A stretch of DNA of 64,000 bases from Thalassovita mangrovi (GCF_009857745.1 NZ_WWEN01000003.1:124001-188000), one strand, 5' to 3'. Counted from the first letter of the stretch, positions 53,583 through 62,025 are shown. Numbers and translations are program-made. The notes: a model not told the origin generated them from the sequence alone.

Positions 53583-53795
53583 TCATACGCGGCAGGTGTT
53601 GATACCGAGCAGACGATAGAGTGGGCAGAATCTCAACGCAGAGCTGAATGCCAGCAGAGCGCCTACCACCATAACCGCAATTCGGGCCGCGCCTATATCC
53701 CAGATCGAAAAATGGGTCAGGTAGGGCGACAGGAACAATCCGACGCCCAGAACCAGGCGGATCAGACGGTCCAGGTTTCCGACATTGCAGGTCAT
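53583..53795 (-). CDS. DUF2892 two-TM protein (YgaP-like)
   Basis: A 70-residue membrane protein beginning CNVGNLDRLIRLVLGVGLF, the DUF2892 start found in YgaP C-termini, with two helices (about 10-28 and 33-52) and the end CPLYRLLGINTCRV. Such proteins accompany sulfide-responsive (BigR/SqrR) operons and rhodaneses. The start at 53795 follows AAGGAG; the upstream extension is non-conserved. It is the first gene of the sqr-sulP unit. Confidence 0.85.
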   Translation of the reverse strand: MTCNVGNLDRLIRLVLGVGLFLSPYLTHFSIWDIGAARIAVMVVGALLAFSSALRFCPLYRLLGINTCRV

Positions 53796-54065
53796 GCTGT
53801 CTCCTTCAATGGGCAACATATAAAGTATTATGAATGTATTTTTCAACCCGATTTCCGCGGGGCGCCTGAAATCGGAAAATCCAAAAGTAATTCATAGTGT
53901 TAACTAGATTCAGTCGTATTTCGAACCGGCATCCGCCAATCCCTGCAAAGCCCGCAAAACAAACGTTCAGAGCCGATTTCTTCCCCCCGGGCGTCGATTC
54001 CGGCCTTCCTGCACCAAGGACGATCACCGGCTTTTCGCGCCGATCCGCCGAATTGCGGCGGAAAC
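53796..54065. other. Non-coding gap upstream of sulfide operon
   Basis: The 270 bases between the sulfide operon and the permease terminator hold no convincing gene. The part next to the DUF2892 start (53806-53840) is AT-rich and is the probable promoter. A GATTTC...GAAATC inverted repeat lies at about 53850-53875. I could not find a clear ATTC-N8-GAAT SqrR/BigR site. No regulator gene of the ArsR family is present in the gap. Confidence 0.5.
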
Positions 54066-54102
54066 GAAAAAGCCCCCGCCGATCCTCCGGCGGGGGCTTT
54101 CC
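54066..54102 (-). terminator. Rho-independent terminator of purine operon
   Basis: On minus, a 12-bp perfect stem AAGCCCCCGCCG/CGGCGGGGGCTT (54070-54099) with a 6-nt loop is followed by TTTTTCG. It ends the puuE-uraD/allE/allA/permease transcript. Confidence 0.92.
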
Positions 54103-54120
54103 ATGCGCTTGCGGATGCGA

Positions 54121-55482
54121 TCAGTCCAGGTCTTTGGGCAGGGCCAGGTTCAGGATGATCGACAGGCCCGCCGCCGGCAGCAGACCGCTGGTCAGCAGGA
54201 TCTGCATCGTCTTGGGCAGGTGCTGCAACGCGCCGGGTTCCAGCTGCAGGCCCAGGCCGACCGACAGCGACACGGCGAAGATCACCATGTTCCGGCGGCT
54301 CCAGTTGACGTCGGACAGCATGTTCACGCCCGATGCGGCCACCATGCCGAACATGACGATCACGCCGCCGCCCAGCACGTTGATCGGAACCGTGCGGATC
54401 ACCGCACCGACCACCGGCACCAGGCCGCAGATGATCAGGAAGATCGCGCCGATGGTGACGACGTGGCGGCTCATCACCCCGGTCATCGAAATCAGGCCCA
54501 CGTTTTGGCTGAACGAGGTGTTGGGCAGGCCGCCGAAGATGCCCGCCACGGCGGTGCCCAGCCCGTCGGCGAAGGTCGCGCCGGCGATTTCCTTGTCGGT
54601 CGCTTCGCGCCCGGCGCCGCCCTTGCAGATGCCCGAGGTGTCGCCGACGGTTTCGATCGCCGACACGATGGCCATGAAGCACATGCCGATGACGATGGCG
54701 CTGTTGAATTCAAAGCCCCATTTGAACGGCAGCGGCAAAGCGAAGGCCGCCGCCTTGCCGACATTGGCAAAGCTGACCTGACCCATGGCGAAAGCCACCG
54801 CGTAGCCCACCAGGATGCCGACCAGGACCGCGGCCACGGCCAGGAAGCCGCGGGTGAAGAACTTCAGCGCCAGCGTCACCACGATCACCACCAGCGCGGG
54901 CAGCCACATGGCGAAGGAACCGTATTCCGGCTTGCCGATCAGCGGCACGCCGCCCGCCGCGTACTGGATGCCGACGCGGATCAACGCCAGCCCGATCATC
55001 AGCACGATCAGCCCGGTCACCAGCGGCGGCAGGGCGAAGCGGATCTTGCCGATCACCGTGCCCAGCATGAAGTGGAAGATGCCGCCGATCATCACGCCGG
55101 TCATCAGCCCCGCCATCCCGGCGGTACCCTGGCCCGCGACGGCGGGGATCATCACCGGGATGAAGGCGAAAGAGGTGCCCTGCACGATCGGCAGCCGCGC
55201 CCCCACCGGGCCCATGCCGATGGTCTGGAACAGCGTCGCGATGCCGGCGAACAGCATCGACATCTGGATCATGTAGGTCATGTCCGGGAAACCAAGCGCG
55301 CCCTGGTCCGACCCGAAGCCGAAACCGGCCGCGCCGGCGATGATGATGGCCGGGGTCACGTTGGCGACGAACATCGCCAGCACGTGCTGGATGCCCAGCG
55401 GGATCGCCTTGGCAAGGGGTGGGGTGTAATTCGGGTCCTGCAACTGGGCAGGCGTGCCGATTGCAATTGTAGTGTCTGTCAT
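54121..55482 (-). CDS. NCS2-family xanthine/urate permease
   Basis: A 453-residue nucleobase:cation symporter with about 14 helices. The NCS2 features are GIQHVLAMFVANVTPAIIIAGAAG, QGTSFAFIPVM, and the helix 8-10 motif AIETVGDTSGICK...GLGTAVAGIFGGLPNTSFSQNVG. The gene order within ureide-catabolic genes argues for urate, xanthine or a ureide as substrate. The start at 55482 follows AGGAG and GAGGG. It is the final gene of the operon. Confidence 0.9.
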   Translation of the reverse strand: MTDTTIAIGTPAQLQDPNYTPPLAKAIPLGIQHVLAMFVANVTPAIIIAGAAGFGFGSDQGALGFPDMTYMIQMSMLFAGIATLFQTIGMGPVGARLPIVQGTSFAFIPVMIPAVAGQGTAGMAGLMTGVMIGGIFHFMLGTVIGKIRFALPPLVTGLIVLMIGLALIRVGIQYAAGGVPLIGKPEYGSFAMWLPALVVIVVTLALKFFTRGFLAVAAVLVGILVGYAVAFAMGQVSFANVGKAAAFALPLPFKWGFEFNSAIVIGMCFMAIVSAIETVGDTSGICKGGAGREATDKEIAGATFADGLGTAVAGIFGGLPNTSFSQNVGLISMTGVMSRHVVTIGAIFLIICGLVPVVGAVIRTVPINVLGGGVIVMFGMVAASGVNMLSDVNWSRRNMVIFAVSLSVGLGLQLEPGALQHLPKTMQILLTSGLLPAAGLSIILNLALPKDLD

Positions 55483-55523
55483 CCCTCGTTCTCCTATTGG
55501 ATGTCGCCCCTCTTGCCGGGGGC

Positions 55524-56012
55524 TCAGCGTTGTATCTGATACGGTGTCTGGAACTGGTACTCCTGCAGGTTCGCGGTGTCGCCGATACGGTCGACCACCG
55601 CGAACAGCCCGGGCGCATGCAGAGGGGTCAGCACCCCGTGCCAAGTGCCGCGGTGAAAATTGATCGCCTGCCCCGGGGCGGCGATGAAGGCGCGGATGCG
55701 CCCGGGGGCGTCGTTGTCATCCTCGGCCACGACGACCAGCCATTCATGCTGCGACATCGGGATGAAGGCCTGGCTGCCCTCGGGGTGACGCTCGACCAGG
55801 TCGAGCGTGTAGGGCAGCGCGCGCGGTTCGGCCTTGAAGATCGAAATCCCGGCCCGCCCGCCCGGGCCGAAATCCAGCTGCGCCCGGTCGTGGAAGCGGC
55901 CGCAGAAACCCTGGTTGATGATCTTGTCCGGCGCGCCCTCGGCCTCAAGCACATCGCCGAACGGGGCGAAGGCGGCGCTAGTGAGCGGTTCGGTTTTGAT
56001 CACGTTGGTCAT
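55524..56012 (-). CDS. allA: Ureidoglycolate lyase
   Basis: A 162-residue cupin-like enzyme that splits ureidoglycolate into glyoxylate and urea. Seen are EPLTSAAFAPFGDVLE at the start, FERHPEGSQAFIP-like LVERHPEGSQAFIPMSQHEWLVVVA, and the C-terminal NFHRGTWHGVLTPL with active-site His residues. The length equals the family norm. It links purine breakdown to glyoxylate. Confidence 0.93.
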   Translation of the reverse strand: MTNVIKTEPLTSAAFAPFGDVLEAEGAPDKIINQGFCGRFHDRAQLDFGPGGRAGISIFKAEPRALPYTLDLVERHPEGSQAFIPMSQHEWLVVVAEDDNDAPGRIRAFIAAPGQAINFHRGTWHGVLTPLHAPGLFAVVDRIGDTANLQEYQFQTPYQIQR

Positions 56013-56032
56013 CTGTGGTTCCTGTCGGACCG

Positions 56033-56082
56033 GCGGGGGCTGCCTGCCCCCGCACCCCCGGGGATATTTGTGAACAGAAGAA
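56033..56082 (+). repeat. Dispersed hairpin/GTATTT element, copy 8 (allE-allA)
   Basis: Stem GCGGGGGC-tgcct-GCCCCCGC followed by CCCCCGGGGATATTTGTGAA and CAGAAGAAG. It lies in the gap between allE and allA but in reverse orientation to them, the only antisense copy in the window. Confidence 0.7.
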
Positions 56083-56084
56083 GC

Positions 56085-56897
56085 TCAGAGCGCGAGCTTC
56101 GGATGCCGGTTGACGTCCTTGTAGAGCAGGTAGCGGAAGGGCTCATTACCGGTGGCGATGCAGGCCTGGGGGCAGAAGGCGCGCAGCCACATGAAATCGC
56201 CCGGCCCGACCTCGACCCAATCCTTGTTCAGCAGGTAGCGCGCGGTGCCCTGCAGCACGTAAAGCCCGTGTTCCATCACATGGGTTTCGGCGAAGGGGAT
56301 GCGGCCGCCCGGCTGGAAGGTGACGATATTGACATGCATGTCGTGGCGCAGGTCATCCGGATCGGCAAAGCGGGTGGTGGCCCATTTGTCGGTGTTGGGC
56401 ATGACGCTGGGCGCGACGGCCTGATCCGAGGTCAGGATCGGATCAGGGCGATTGAGTCCCGGCACGTCCTCGTAGCGTTTGCGGATCCAGTGGAATTGCG
56501 CGACATCCTCGCCCGCGTTCCACAGCGTCCATTTGGCGCCGGCGGGGATATAGGCATAGCTGCCCGCGCTCAGATCGTGATCGGCGCCGTCCAGCGTCAG
56601 GCGCAGGCGGCCGGTTGCGACGAACAGACCGGCCTCGGCCAGCGGATCGGGATCGGGCGTATCGCTGCCGCCGCCCGGCGCCAGTTCGACCGCGTATTGC
56701 GCGAAGGTTTCGGCAAAACCGGAAAGCGGCCGGGCGATGATCCAGGCGCGGGTGTTTTCCCAGCCGGGCAGCAGGCTGGTCACGATATCGCGCATGGTGA
56801 TCGCGGGGATGAAGGCATAGGCGTCGGTGAAGATCGCCCGGCCCTCGGGGTTCACGGATTGATCCGGCAGCCCGCCGGGGGGAAAGGCGTAAGTCAC
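56085..56897 (-). CDS. allE: (S)-ureidoglycine aminohydrolase
   Basis: A 270-residue bicupin that converts (S)-ureidoglycine to ureidoglycolate and ammonia with Mn. The N-terminal FIPAITMRDIVTSLLPGWENTRAWIIARP and the C-terminal cupin HDMHVNIVTFQPGGRIPFAETHVMEHGLYVLQGTARYLLNKDWVEV match the family, with His and Glu metal ligands in ETHVMEHG. It is coupled to the upstream puuE-uraD fusion (ATGA overlap). Confidence 0.92.
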   Translation of the reverse strand: MTYAFPPGGLPDQSVNPEGRAIFTDAYAFIPAITMRDIVTSLLPGWENTRAWIIARPLSGFAETFAQYAVELAPGGGSDTPDPDPLAEAGLFVATGRLRLTLDGADHDLSAGSYAYIPAGAKWTLWNAGEDVAQFHWIRKRYEDVPGLNRPDPILTSDQAVAPSVMPNTDKWATTRFADPDDLRHDMHVNIVTFQPGGRIPFAETHVMEHGLYVLQGTARYLLNKDWVEVGPGDFMWLRAFCPQACIATGNEPFRYLLYKDVNRHPKLAL

Positions 56898-58306
56898 AGC
56901 ATGTCCTCCAGCCGCAGACGCGCGATGCGTTCGACCTGCTTGCAGGCCTCGTTGAATTCGACCTCGGTCGGGTTGTCCAAGCGGCGTTCGAAGGCCGCCA
57001 GGATGCCCGGCTTGTCATGATCGCGTACCGCGATGATGAAGGGGAAACCGTGCTTGGCGACATAGGCGGTGTTCAACTCGGTGAAGCGCGCGCGTTCGGC
57101 ATCGGTCAGCGCGTCGAGCCCGGCGCTGGCCTGTTCCGAGGTGCTTTCGGCGGTGAGCCGTTTCGCGGCCGCCAGCTTGCCCGCCAGATCGGGGTGCGCC
57201 GTCAGCACGCCGAACCGTTCGTCGTGAGAGGCCGAACGGAACATCCGGCAGAGCGCGTTATGCAGCCCGGCGGCGCTGTCATGGGCCGGGCCCAGTTCCA
57301 GGTCAAAGGCGCGCTCGGCGATCCACGGCGAATGTTCGAACACGCCGCCATAGAGGGTAACGAACCGGTCCTTGGACATCTGGCTGGGCCGCTCGAAGCG
57401 TTGATGCGGATGGGTCGCTGCCCAGTGTTCGGCGATGTCGATCCGGCGCGGGGTCCAGACGCCCTCGACCCCCTGGATATAGTCGATGAAGCGCTTCAGC
57501 CCGGCCATCTTGCCCGGACGCCCGATCAGGCGGCAATGCAGACCGATGCTCATCATCGCCGGTTTGCCTGCTTCGCCTTCGGCATAAAGCGTGTCGAAAC
57601 TGTCCTTCAGATAGGTGAAGAACTGTTCGCCGGTGATATAGCCGGGCGCGGTGGCGAACCGCATGTCGTTGGCTTCGAGCGTGTAGGGGATGATCAGCTG
57701 ATCACGGTCGCCGAATTCCATCCAGTGCGGCAGGTCGTCGTCATAGGTGTCGCTGACGTAATCGAAACCGCCTTCCTCGGCGGTCAGGCGCACGGTGTTG
57801 ACCGAACAGCGCCCGGTATACCAGCCGCGTGGGCGTTCCCCCACCACCTCGGTATGCAGGCGCACCGCCTCGGCGATGGCGGCGCGTTCTTCCTCCTCGG
57901 GCATGTCCTTGTGTTCGACCCATTTCAGCCCGTGCGACGCGATTTCCCAATCGGCCGCCTTCATCGCCTCGACCTGTTCGGGGTTGCGCGCCAGCGCCGT
58001 CGCCACGCCATAGATCGTCACCGGGATGCCGGCGCCGGTGAACAGACGGTGCAGCCGCCAGAACCCTGCCCGCGCGCCGTAATCGTAGATCGATTCCATG
58101 TTCCAATGCCGCTGCCCCGGCCAGGGCGCGGCGCCGGCGACATCGGACAGGAAGGCCTCGGATTGGCCATCGCCATGCAGCAGGCAGTTTTCGCCGCCCT
58201 CTTCATAGTTCAGCACGAACTGAACCGCGATCCGGGCGCCACCCGGCCATTGTGCATCGGGACGATCCGCCCCGTATCCGATCATATTACGTGGGTAACG
58301 CTTCAT
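56894..58306 (-). CDS. PuuE allantoinase-UraD OHCU decarboxylase fusion
   Basis: A 470-residue fusion. Residues 1-about 305 are a metal-independent PuuE allantoinase of the polysaccharide deacetylase fold (MIGYGADRPDAQWPGGARIAVQFVLNYEEG, WEIASHGLKWVEH, SIGLHCRLIGRPGKM). Residues about 310-470 are UraD, OHCU decarboxylase (FVTLYGGVFEHSPWIAERAF, SASHDERFGVLTAHPDLAGK, HGFPFIIAVRDHDKPGIL). One chain thus carries the steps that make (S)-allantoin from OHCU and open its ring. GGAAAG precedes the ATG at 58306. It is first in the operon. Confidence 0.93.
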   Translation of the reverse strand: MKRYPRNMIGYGADRPDAQWPGGARIAVQFVLNYEEGGENCLLHGDGQSEAFLSDVAGAAPWPGQRHWNMESIYDYGARAGFWRLHRLFTGAGIPVTIYGVATALARNPEQVEAMKAADWEIASHGLKWVEHKDMPEEEERAAIAEAVRLHTEVVGERPRGWYTGRCSVNTVRLTAEEGGFDYVSDTYDDDLPHWMEFGDRDQLIIPYTLEANDMRFATAPGYITGEQFFTYLKDSFDTLYAEGEAGKPAMMSIGLHCRLIGRPGKMAGLKRFIDYIQGVEGVWTPRRIDIAEHWAATHPHQRFERPSQMSKDRFVTLYGGVFEHSPWIAERAFDLELGPAHDSAAGLHNALCRMFRSASHDERFGVLTAHPDLAGKLAAAKRLTAESTSEQASAGLDALTDAERARFTELNTAYVAKHGFPFIIAVRDHDKPGILAAFERRLDNPTEVEFNEACKQVERIARLRLEDML

Positions 58307-58359
58307 TTCTGTACTTTCCGTGATGTCCCTTGTTCTACGCCACCAAATGCGCTTGTCTC

Positions 58360-58398
58360 TTTCAAAAATATTTTGAAACACTTTCAGGCGTGTGTTTC
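58360..58398. promoter_or_regulatory. Nested inverted repeats in purine divergent promoter
   Basis: TTTCAAAA-ata-TTTTGAAA (58360-58378) is a perfect palindrome. Its right arm overlaps a second repeat, GAAACAC-N10-GTGTTTC (58375-58398). A direct repeat CCARATGCGCYTRTC also flanks the block (about 58343 and 58404). The block lies midway between the divergent puuE-uraD and HIU hydrolase genes, so a single regulator probably controls both. Confidence 0.55.
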
Positions 58399-58462
58399 GG
58401 AACCAGATGCGCCTATCCTTCCGGCAACACCCCTGTCGCCTGCCTGATAAAGGAGCATTCCA

Positions 58463-58822
58463 ATGGCCGAAGGATATCTGACAACCCACGTTCTGGATAC
58501 CGCCCGCGGTTGCCCGGCGGCGAAGCTTGCGGTTTCGCTGTACCGGATCGAGGGCGAAACCCGGTCGCTGCTGGCGCAGATGGTGACCAATGCGGATGGC
58601 CGCACCGACAGCCCGATCCTGCCGAAGGGGGAATTCGCGGTGGGGATTTACGAGCTGGTGTTCGAAGCCGGAGATTACCTGGATGCGGCGGGCGTCCCGG
58701 TGGAGGAGCCGCGGTTTCTCGACATCGTGCCGATCCGCTTCGGGATTTCCGACCCCGAGGCGCATTACCACGTGCCGCTGCTGCTTTCGCCCTTCGGGAT
58801 GAGTACGTATCGGGGGAGTTGA
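58463..58822 (+). CDS. uraH: 5-hydroxyisourate hydrolase
   Basis: A 119-residue transthyretin-related protein. His9 in [13 protein letters not shown], Arg in [12 protein letters not shown] and the C-terminal YRGS tetrapeptide are the HIU hydrolase signature; [13 protein letters not shown] is the core strand. It hydrolyses 5-hydroxyisourate to OHCU, the substrate of the divergent fused UraD. AAAGGAG precedes the ATG. Confidence 0.95.
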   Translation: MAEGYLTTHVLDTARGCPAAKLAVSLYRIEGETRSLLAQMVTNADGRTDSPILPKGEFAVGIYELVFEAGDYLDAAGVPVEEPRFLDIVPIRFGISDPEAHYHVPLLLSPFGMSTYRGS

Positions 58823-58870
58823 CGCGGGGCCTCATCCGCCCTGACCTGGGAACGCGTGCCCCCGAGGGCA

Positions 58871-59587
58871 TCATTCCGTGATCAACCGAACCACAGCACG
58901 GGTCGCGTGGAACATCTGCGCTATTTCGAAGGTCGCCAAGAATAAAAGCGGATAGCAGAGCGCCTCGCGCGCCTGGAAGAACGGGACGATGCGCGCCCAC
59001 CTGGCGAAGCGCGTGAGCAGCGGCACCAAGACGAGGGCGAGCCCGCCACCGATCAGCGCCCCCGCAAGAATATCGCTGGGCCAGTGAAACCCGCTCACGA
59101 TGCGCGGCAGGGAAACGGCGAACACCGCCCAGAACAGCGCCAATACGCCAAAGCGGCGATCGACGAGCAGTATTCCCACCGCCAGCCCGATGAACAGCGA
59201 TGCGTGATCGGACGGCATCGAATTCCAGCCGTCGAGTTCCATGCGGCTTTGCCCTGCCCTGAGAGTGACGAACACGCCCTCCGAATGAATGGGACGTGCG
59301 CTGTAGGGCAGGAAATTGGCCAGCGCCCGGGTGATCGCGATGATCGGGAAGGTCGTCAGTAACACGGCAATCAGACGTTCGCGCGTTGCGGTTCTTTCCT
59401 CTTGCGACGACGGAAGGAACCAGAGCGCCCAGACCACGAGCATGAAGGGGAGCGCTTTGACATAGACACCCTCCGAATACTTCAGAAAGGCGTCCAGCGC
59501 GTCGTAGCGGCCATTCCATTGGTTAAACCAGCCCAAAATGAGCTCGTCATAATGACCCGGTGAAAAGGATGTCGCTTTGGTGTCCAT
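58871..59587 (-). CDS. PAP2-family membrane phosphatase
   Basis: A 238-residue protein with about six helices. Motif 2 is NSMPSDHASLF and motif 3 PRIVSGFHWPSD, with the nucleophile His present; motif 1 appears as NFLPYSARP with Asn where Lys is usual. It could dephosphorylate undecaprenyl pyrophosphate or a lipid phosphate. The start at 59587 follows GGAG. Base composition is lower than in the neighbouring purine genes. Confidence 0.82.
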   Translation of the reverse strand: MDTKATSFSPGHYDELILGWFNQWNGRYDALDAFLKYSEGVYVKALPFMLVVWALWFLPSSQEERTATRERLIAVLLTTFPIIAITRALANFLPYSARPIHSEGVFVTLRAGQSRMELDGWNSMPSDHASLFIGLAVGILLVDRRFGVLALFWAVFAVSLPRIVSGFHWPSDILAGALIGGGLALVLVPLLTRFARWARIVPFFQAREALCYPLLFLATFEIAQMFHATRAVVRLITE

Positions 59588-59704
59588 CGCCAATGCTCCG
59601 ACACGCGATCTATGCCTCAAGGGTAAGATAGGTTTCCGTTTTCGATCAAGCCGTGGGGAGCGAGTCTATGGCTTTGGGCCGTTCCGAGCGTTGCGTTTAT
59701 GCAA

Positions 59705-59825
59705 GATGCTCATATTCGGGCGCTACAAACCGATACCGATGGCCGCCACGACAATCCAACCCTGCCCAAGGGGGGATGGCAGGGATTTATGAACCCGCTT
59801 TCGAGGCCGAAGCCGAAAGGATTCG
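59705..59825 (+). pseudogene. Frameshifted remnant of HIU hydrolase gene
   Basis: In plus frame 59699, residues read TDTDGRHDNPTLPKGG, and after a +1/-2 shift near 59777 they read MAGIYEPAFEAEAE. Together they follow [30 protein letters not shown] of uraH at 58463. The N-terminal half and YRGS end are not found. The fragment overlaps the 3' end of the minus-strand kinase gene, whose last codons come from the same bases. Confidence 0.6.
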
Positions 59826-60341
59826 ATCCGCCAGTTCAGCGATATTCACCTCATGCTCGGTCGAGACTGACACAACCGGGCCGACGCCAAGGGGGTAATG
59901 CTGCGCGAACTCACGCATCCGTACCGCCAATTCCTGACGATCCCGGGTGTGGTCAAGATGGCCCGGGTGGCGCGACCGCCGGAAGAACCTCTCGGTGGCA
60001 AGCGCCGGAGGGCACTCGCAATAGAGCTCGATGATTTGACTGAAGCTCCCGGCAATCCAATCGGTGGGCGTTCCACTTTTTGAATCTGCATTCGTCGGAC
60101 GCCAATGGGACACCAGGACCGCGGAGGACAGTTCCTCCGCTTCCGCCTGAAAAAGCGCATCAGCCTTGCGACTCAACGATTGTCGCCACGCCCAATCCCC
60201 GACGCCTTCGCATTCGTACAGGCTTTCGAGGAAATCATCCTTGTCGAGGAAGGGAAGATCGAGCGCTTCGGACACACGTCTTCCAAGCTGGGTTTTCCCG
60301 CTTGCCGGAAGCCCGGAAACCACGATGCCCAGTCTTTCCAT
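59787..60341 (-). CDS. Small P-loop kinase (AAA_33/shikimate-kinase-like)
   Basis: A 184-residue protein with a Walker A GLPASGKTQLGRRV (about 10-23), FLDKDDFLESLYE after it and a lid region RFFRRSRHPGHLDHTR. It resembles small nucleotide or sugar kinases, but I cannot name a substrate. The C-terminus SASASKAGS arises from a uraH remnant on the other strand, so the protein may have been re-ended by that junction. AGGAT lies close to the ATG at 60341. Base composition is lower than average here. Confidence 0.7.
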   Translation of the reverse strand: MERLGIVVSGLPASGKTQLGRRVSEALDLPFLDKDDFLESLYECEGVGDWAWRQSLSRKADALFQAEAEELSSAVLVSHWRPTNADSKSGTPTDWIAGSFSQIIELYCECPPALATERFFRRSRHPGHLDHTRDRQELAVRMREFAQHYPLGVGPVVSVSTEHEVNIAELADRILSASASKAGS

Positions 60342-60554
60342 ATCCTGCCCTGAAGCCGCCTCTGCAAACACCGTAACTTGGGCAAATCAAGCCAACAACA
60401 GGCTTTGCAAAGTGAAGGCATGAGCGAAAACCTCAACACGCCCCAGCCGGAAAGCGAATTTCGTACGCTTCCATCCCCCTTGGTTTCCCCGCCAAACGCC
60501 CTTAAATACCGGCTTCCGATGGACAGGCCCGGCAAGGCCCGCTAGAGAACCGCA

Positions 60555-61031
60555 ATGGCTAAGAAACCGACAGATCCCAATTACAAGGTCATCGCCGAAA
60601 ACCGGCGGGCGCGGCACGACTATGCCATCGAGGAAGATATCGAATGCGGCATCATCCTGCAGGGGTCCGAGGTCAAGTCGCTGCGGGTGAATTCCGCCAA
60701 TATCGCCGAAAGCTATGCATCGGTGGAAGACGGCGAACTGTGGCTGATCAATTCCTATATCGCGCCCTATGAACAGGCGAAAACCTGGGGCCACGAGGAA
60801 CGGCGCAAGCGCAAGCTTCTGGTGTCGAAGAAGGAACTGGCCCGGATGTGGAACGCCACGCAGCGCAAGGGGATGACCCTGGTGCCGCTGGTGCTGTATT
60901 TCAATCACCGCGGCATGGCCAAGCTGAAGATCGGCATCGCCAAGGGCAAGAAACTGCACGACAAGCGCGCCAGCGACGCCAAGCGCGACTGGGACCGGCA
61001 GAAACAGCGGCTGCTGCGCCACGGCGACTGA
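60555..61031 (+). CDS. smpB: SsrA-binding protein SmpB
   Basis: A 158-residue tmRNA partner for ribosome rescue. The family segments are [69 protein letters not shown] and the basic tail [16 protein letters not shown] that enters the mRNA channel. tmRNA itself is not in the window. Confidence 0.97.
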   Translation: MAKKPTDPNYKVIAENRRARHDYAIEEDIECGIILQGSEVKSLRVNSANIAESYASVEDGELWLINSYIAPYEQAKTWGHEERRKRKLLVSKKELARMWNATQRKGMTLVPLVLYFNHRGMAKLKIGIAKGKKLHDKRASDAKRDWDRQKQRLLRHGD

Positions 61032-61164
61032 GCCCGCCCCGCGCCGCCAGCCCCCGGAAATAACGCAAAATATTGCCCCGGAACGCGCCCCGAAGCCGCG
61101 CCCGGTCTTGCCAGCCTGCCCCTTGCAATGTAGGCACGACAGGAAGCTATCGAAGGGGGCCCTC

Positions 61165-62022
61165 ATGGCGATTGACGATCCCAAGACACTGGTTTCGACC
61201 GACTGGCTGGCCGCGCATCTGAAGGATCCCGATTTGCGGATCATCGATGCCACCATGCCGTTCGTGGGTGAAACCCGCGACACCCGGGCGGAATATGAAC
61301 AAGCGCATATTCCCAATGCGCGTTTCTTCGATATCGACGATATCAGCGATCACCGTTCCGAACTGCCGCACATGGTGCCGCCGGTGGAAAAATTCATGAG
61401 CCGTTTGCGCGCCATGGGCGTGGGCGACGGCCACCAGGTGGTGGTCTACGACACCGCCGGGCTGTATTCCGCGGCGCGCGTCTGGTGGCTGTTCCGGCTG
61501 ATGGGGCAGGACAATATCGCGGTACTGGACGGCGGGCTGAAGAAATGGCTGGCCGAGGGGCGCGAAGTCGAGGACATGCCGCCCATCGTGCGCGACCGCC
61601 ACATGACGGTGCGGCGCCAGAACCACATGGTCAAGGACGTGACGCAGGTGTCTTCCGCCTCGAAGCTGGGCGATTTTGAGATCGTCGATGCCCGTTCCGC
61701 CGAACGGTTCAAGGGCGAGGTCGATGAGCCCCGCGCAGGGCTGCGCCGGGGTCACATCCCGGGGGCCAAGAACGTGCCCTTCACCGATCTGCTCAACGAT
61801 GACGGCACGATGATATCGCCCGAGGACATCCGCGCCCGGTTCGAAGCCGCCGGCGTCGATCTGAAAAAGCCGGTGATCGCCAGCTGCGGGTCGGGCGTGA
61901 CCGCCGCCGTGCTGTGCCTGGCGCTGGAACGCATCGGCAAAACCGATCATTCGATTTATGACGGGTCGTGGTCCGAATGGGGCGCCTTCCCCACCCTGCC
62001 CGTCGCCACTGGAGAAGCCTGA
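61165..62022 (+). CDS. sseA: 3-mercaptopyruvate sulfurtransferase
   Basis: A 285-residue tandem rhodanese. The active loop of the second domain is CGSGVTA with Cys241, the form that marks 3-mercaptopyruvate rather than thiosulfate transferases. The N-terminal domain has HIPNARFFDIDDISD. It moves sulfur from 3-mercaptopyruvate to thiols or cyanide. The ATG at 61165 follows AAGGGGG; it is three bases before the aminotransferase gene, so they form an operon. Confidence 0.93.
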   Translation: MAIDDPKTLVSTDWLAAHLKDPDLRIIDATMPFVGETRDTRAEYEQAHIPNARFFDIDDISDHRSELPHMVPPVEKFMSRLRAMGVGDGHQVVVYDTAGLYSAARVWWLFRLMGQDNIAVLDGGLKKWLAEGREVEDMPPIVRDRHMTVRRQNHMVKDVTQVSSASKLGDFEIVDARSAERFKGEVDEPRAGLRRGHIPGAKNVPFTDLLNDDGTMISPEDIRARFEAAGVDLKKPVIASCGSGVTAAVLCLALERIGKTDHSIYDGSWSEWGAFPTLPVATGEA

Positions 62023-62025
62023 AAC

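Noticed and set aside
50027-53602. An uninterrupted 1191-codon plus-strand frame over sulP and sqr
   Set aside because: It is antisense to two well-recognised genes, has His/Gln/Arg-rich composition typical of reverse-frame shadows in GC-rich DNA, and matches no family.
53806-53845. SqrR/BigR operator before the sulfide operon
   Set aside because: The AT-rich segment contains a GAAT but no ATTC at the required spacing, so the site cannot be claimed.
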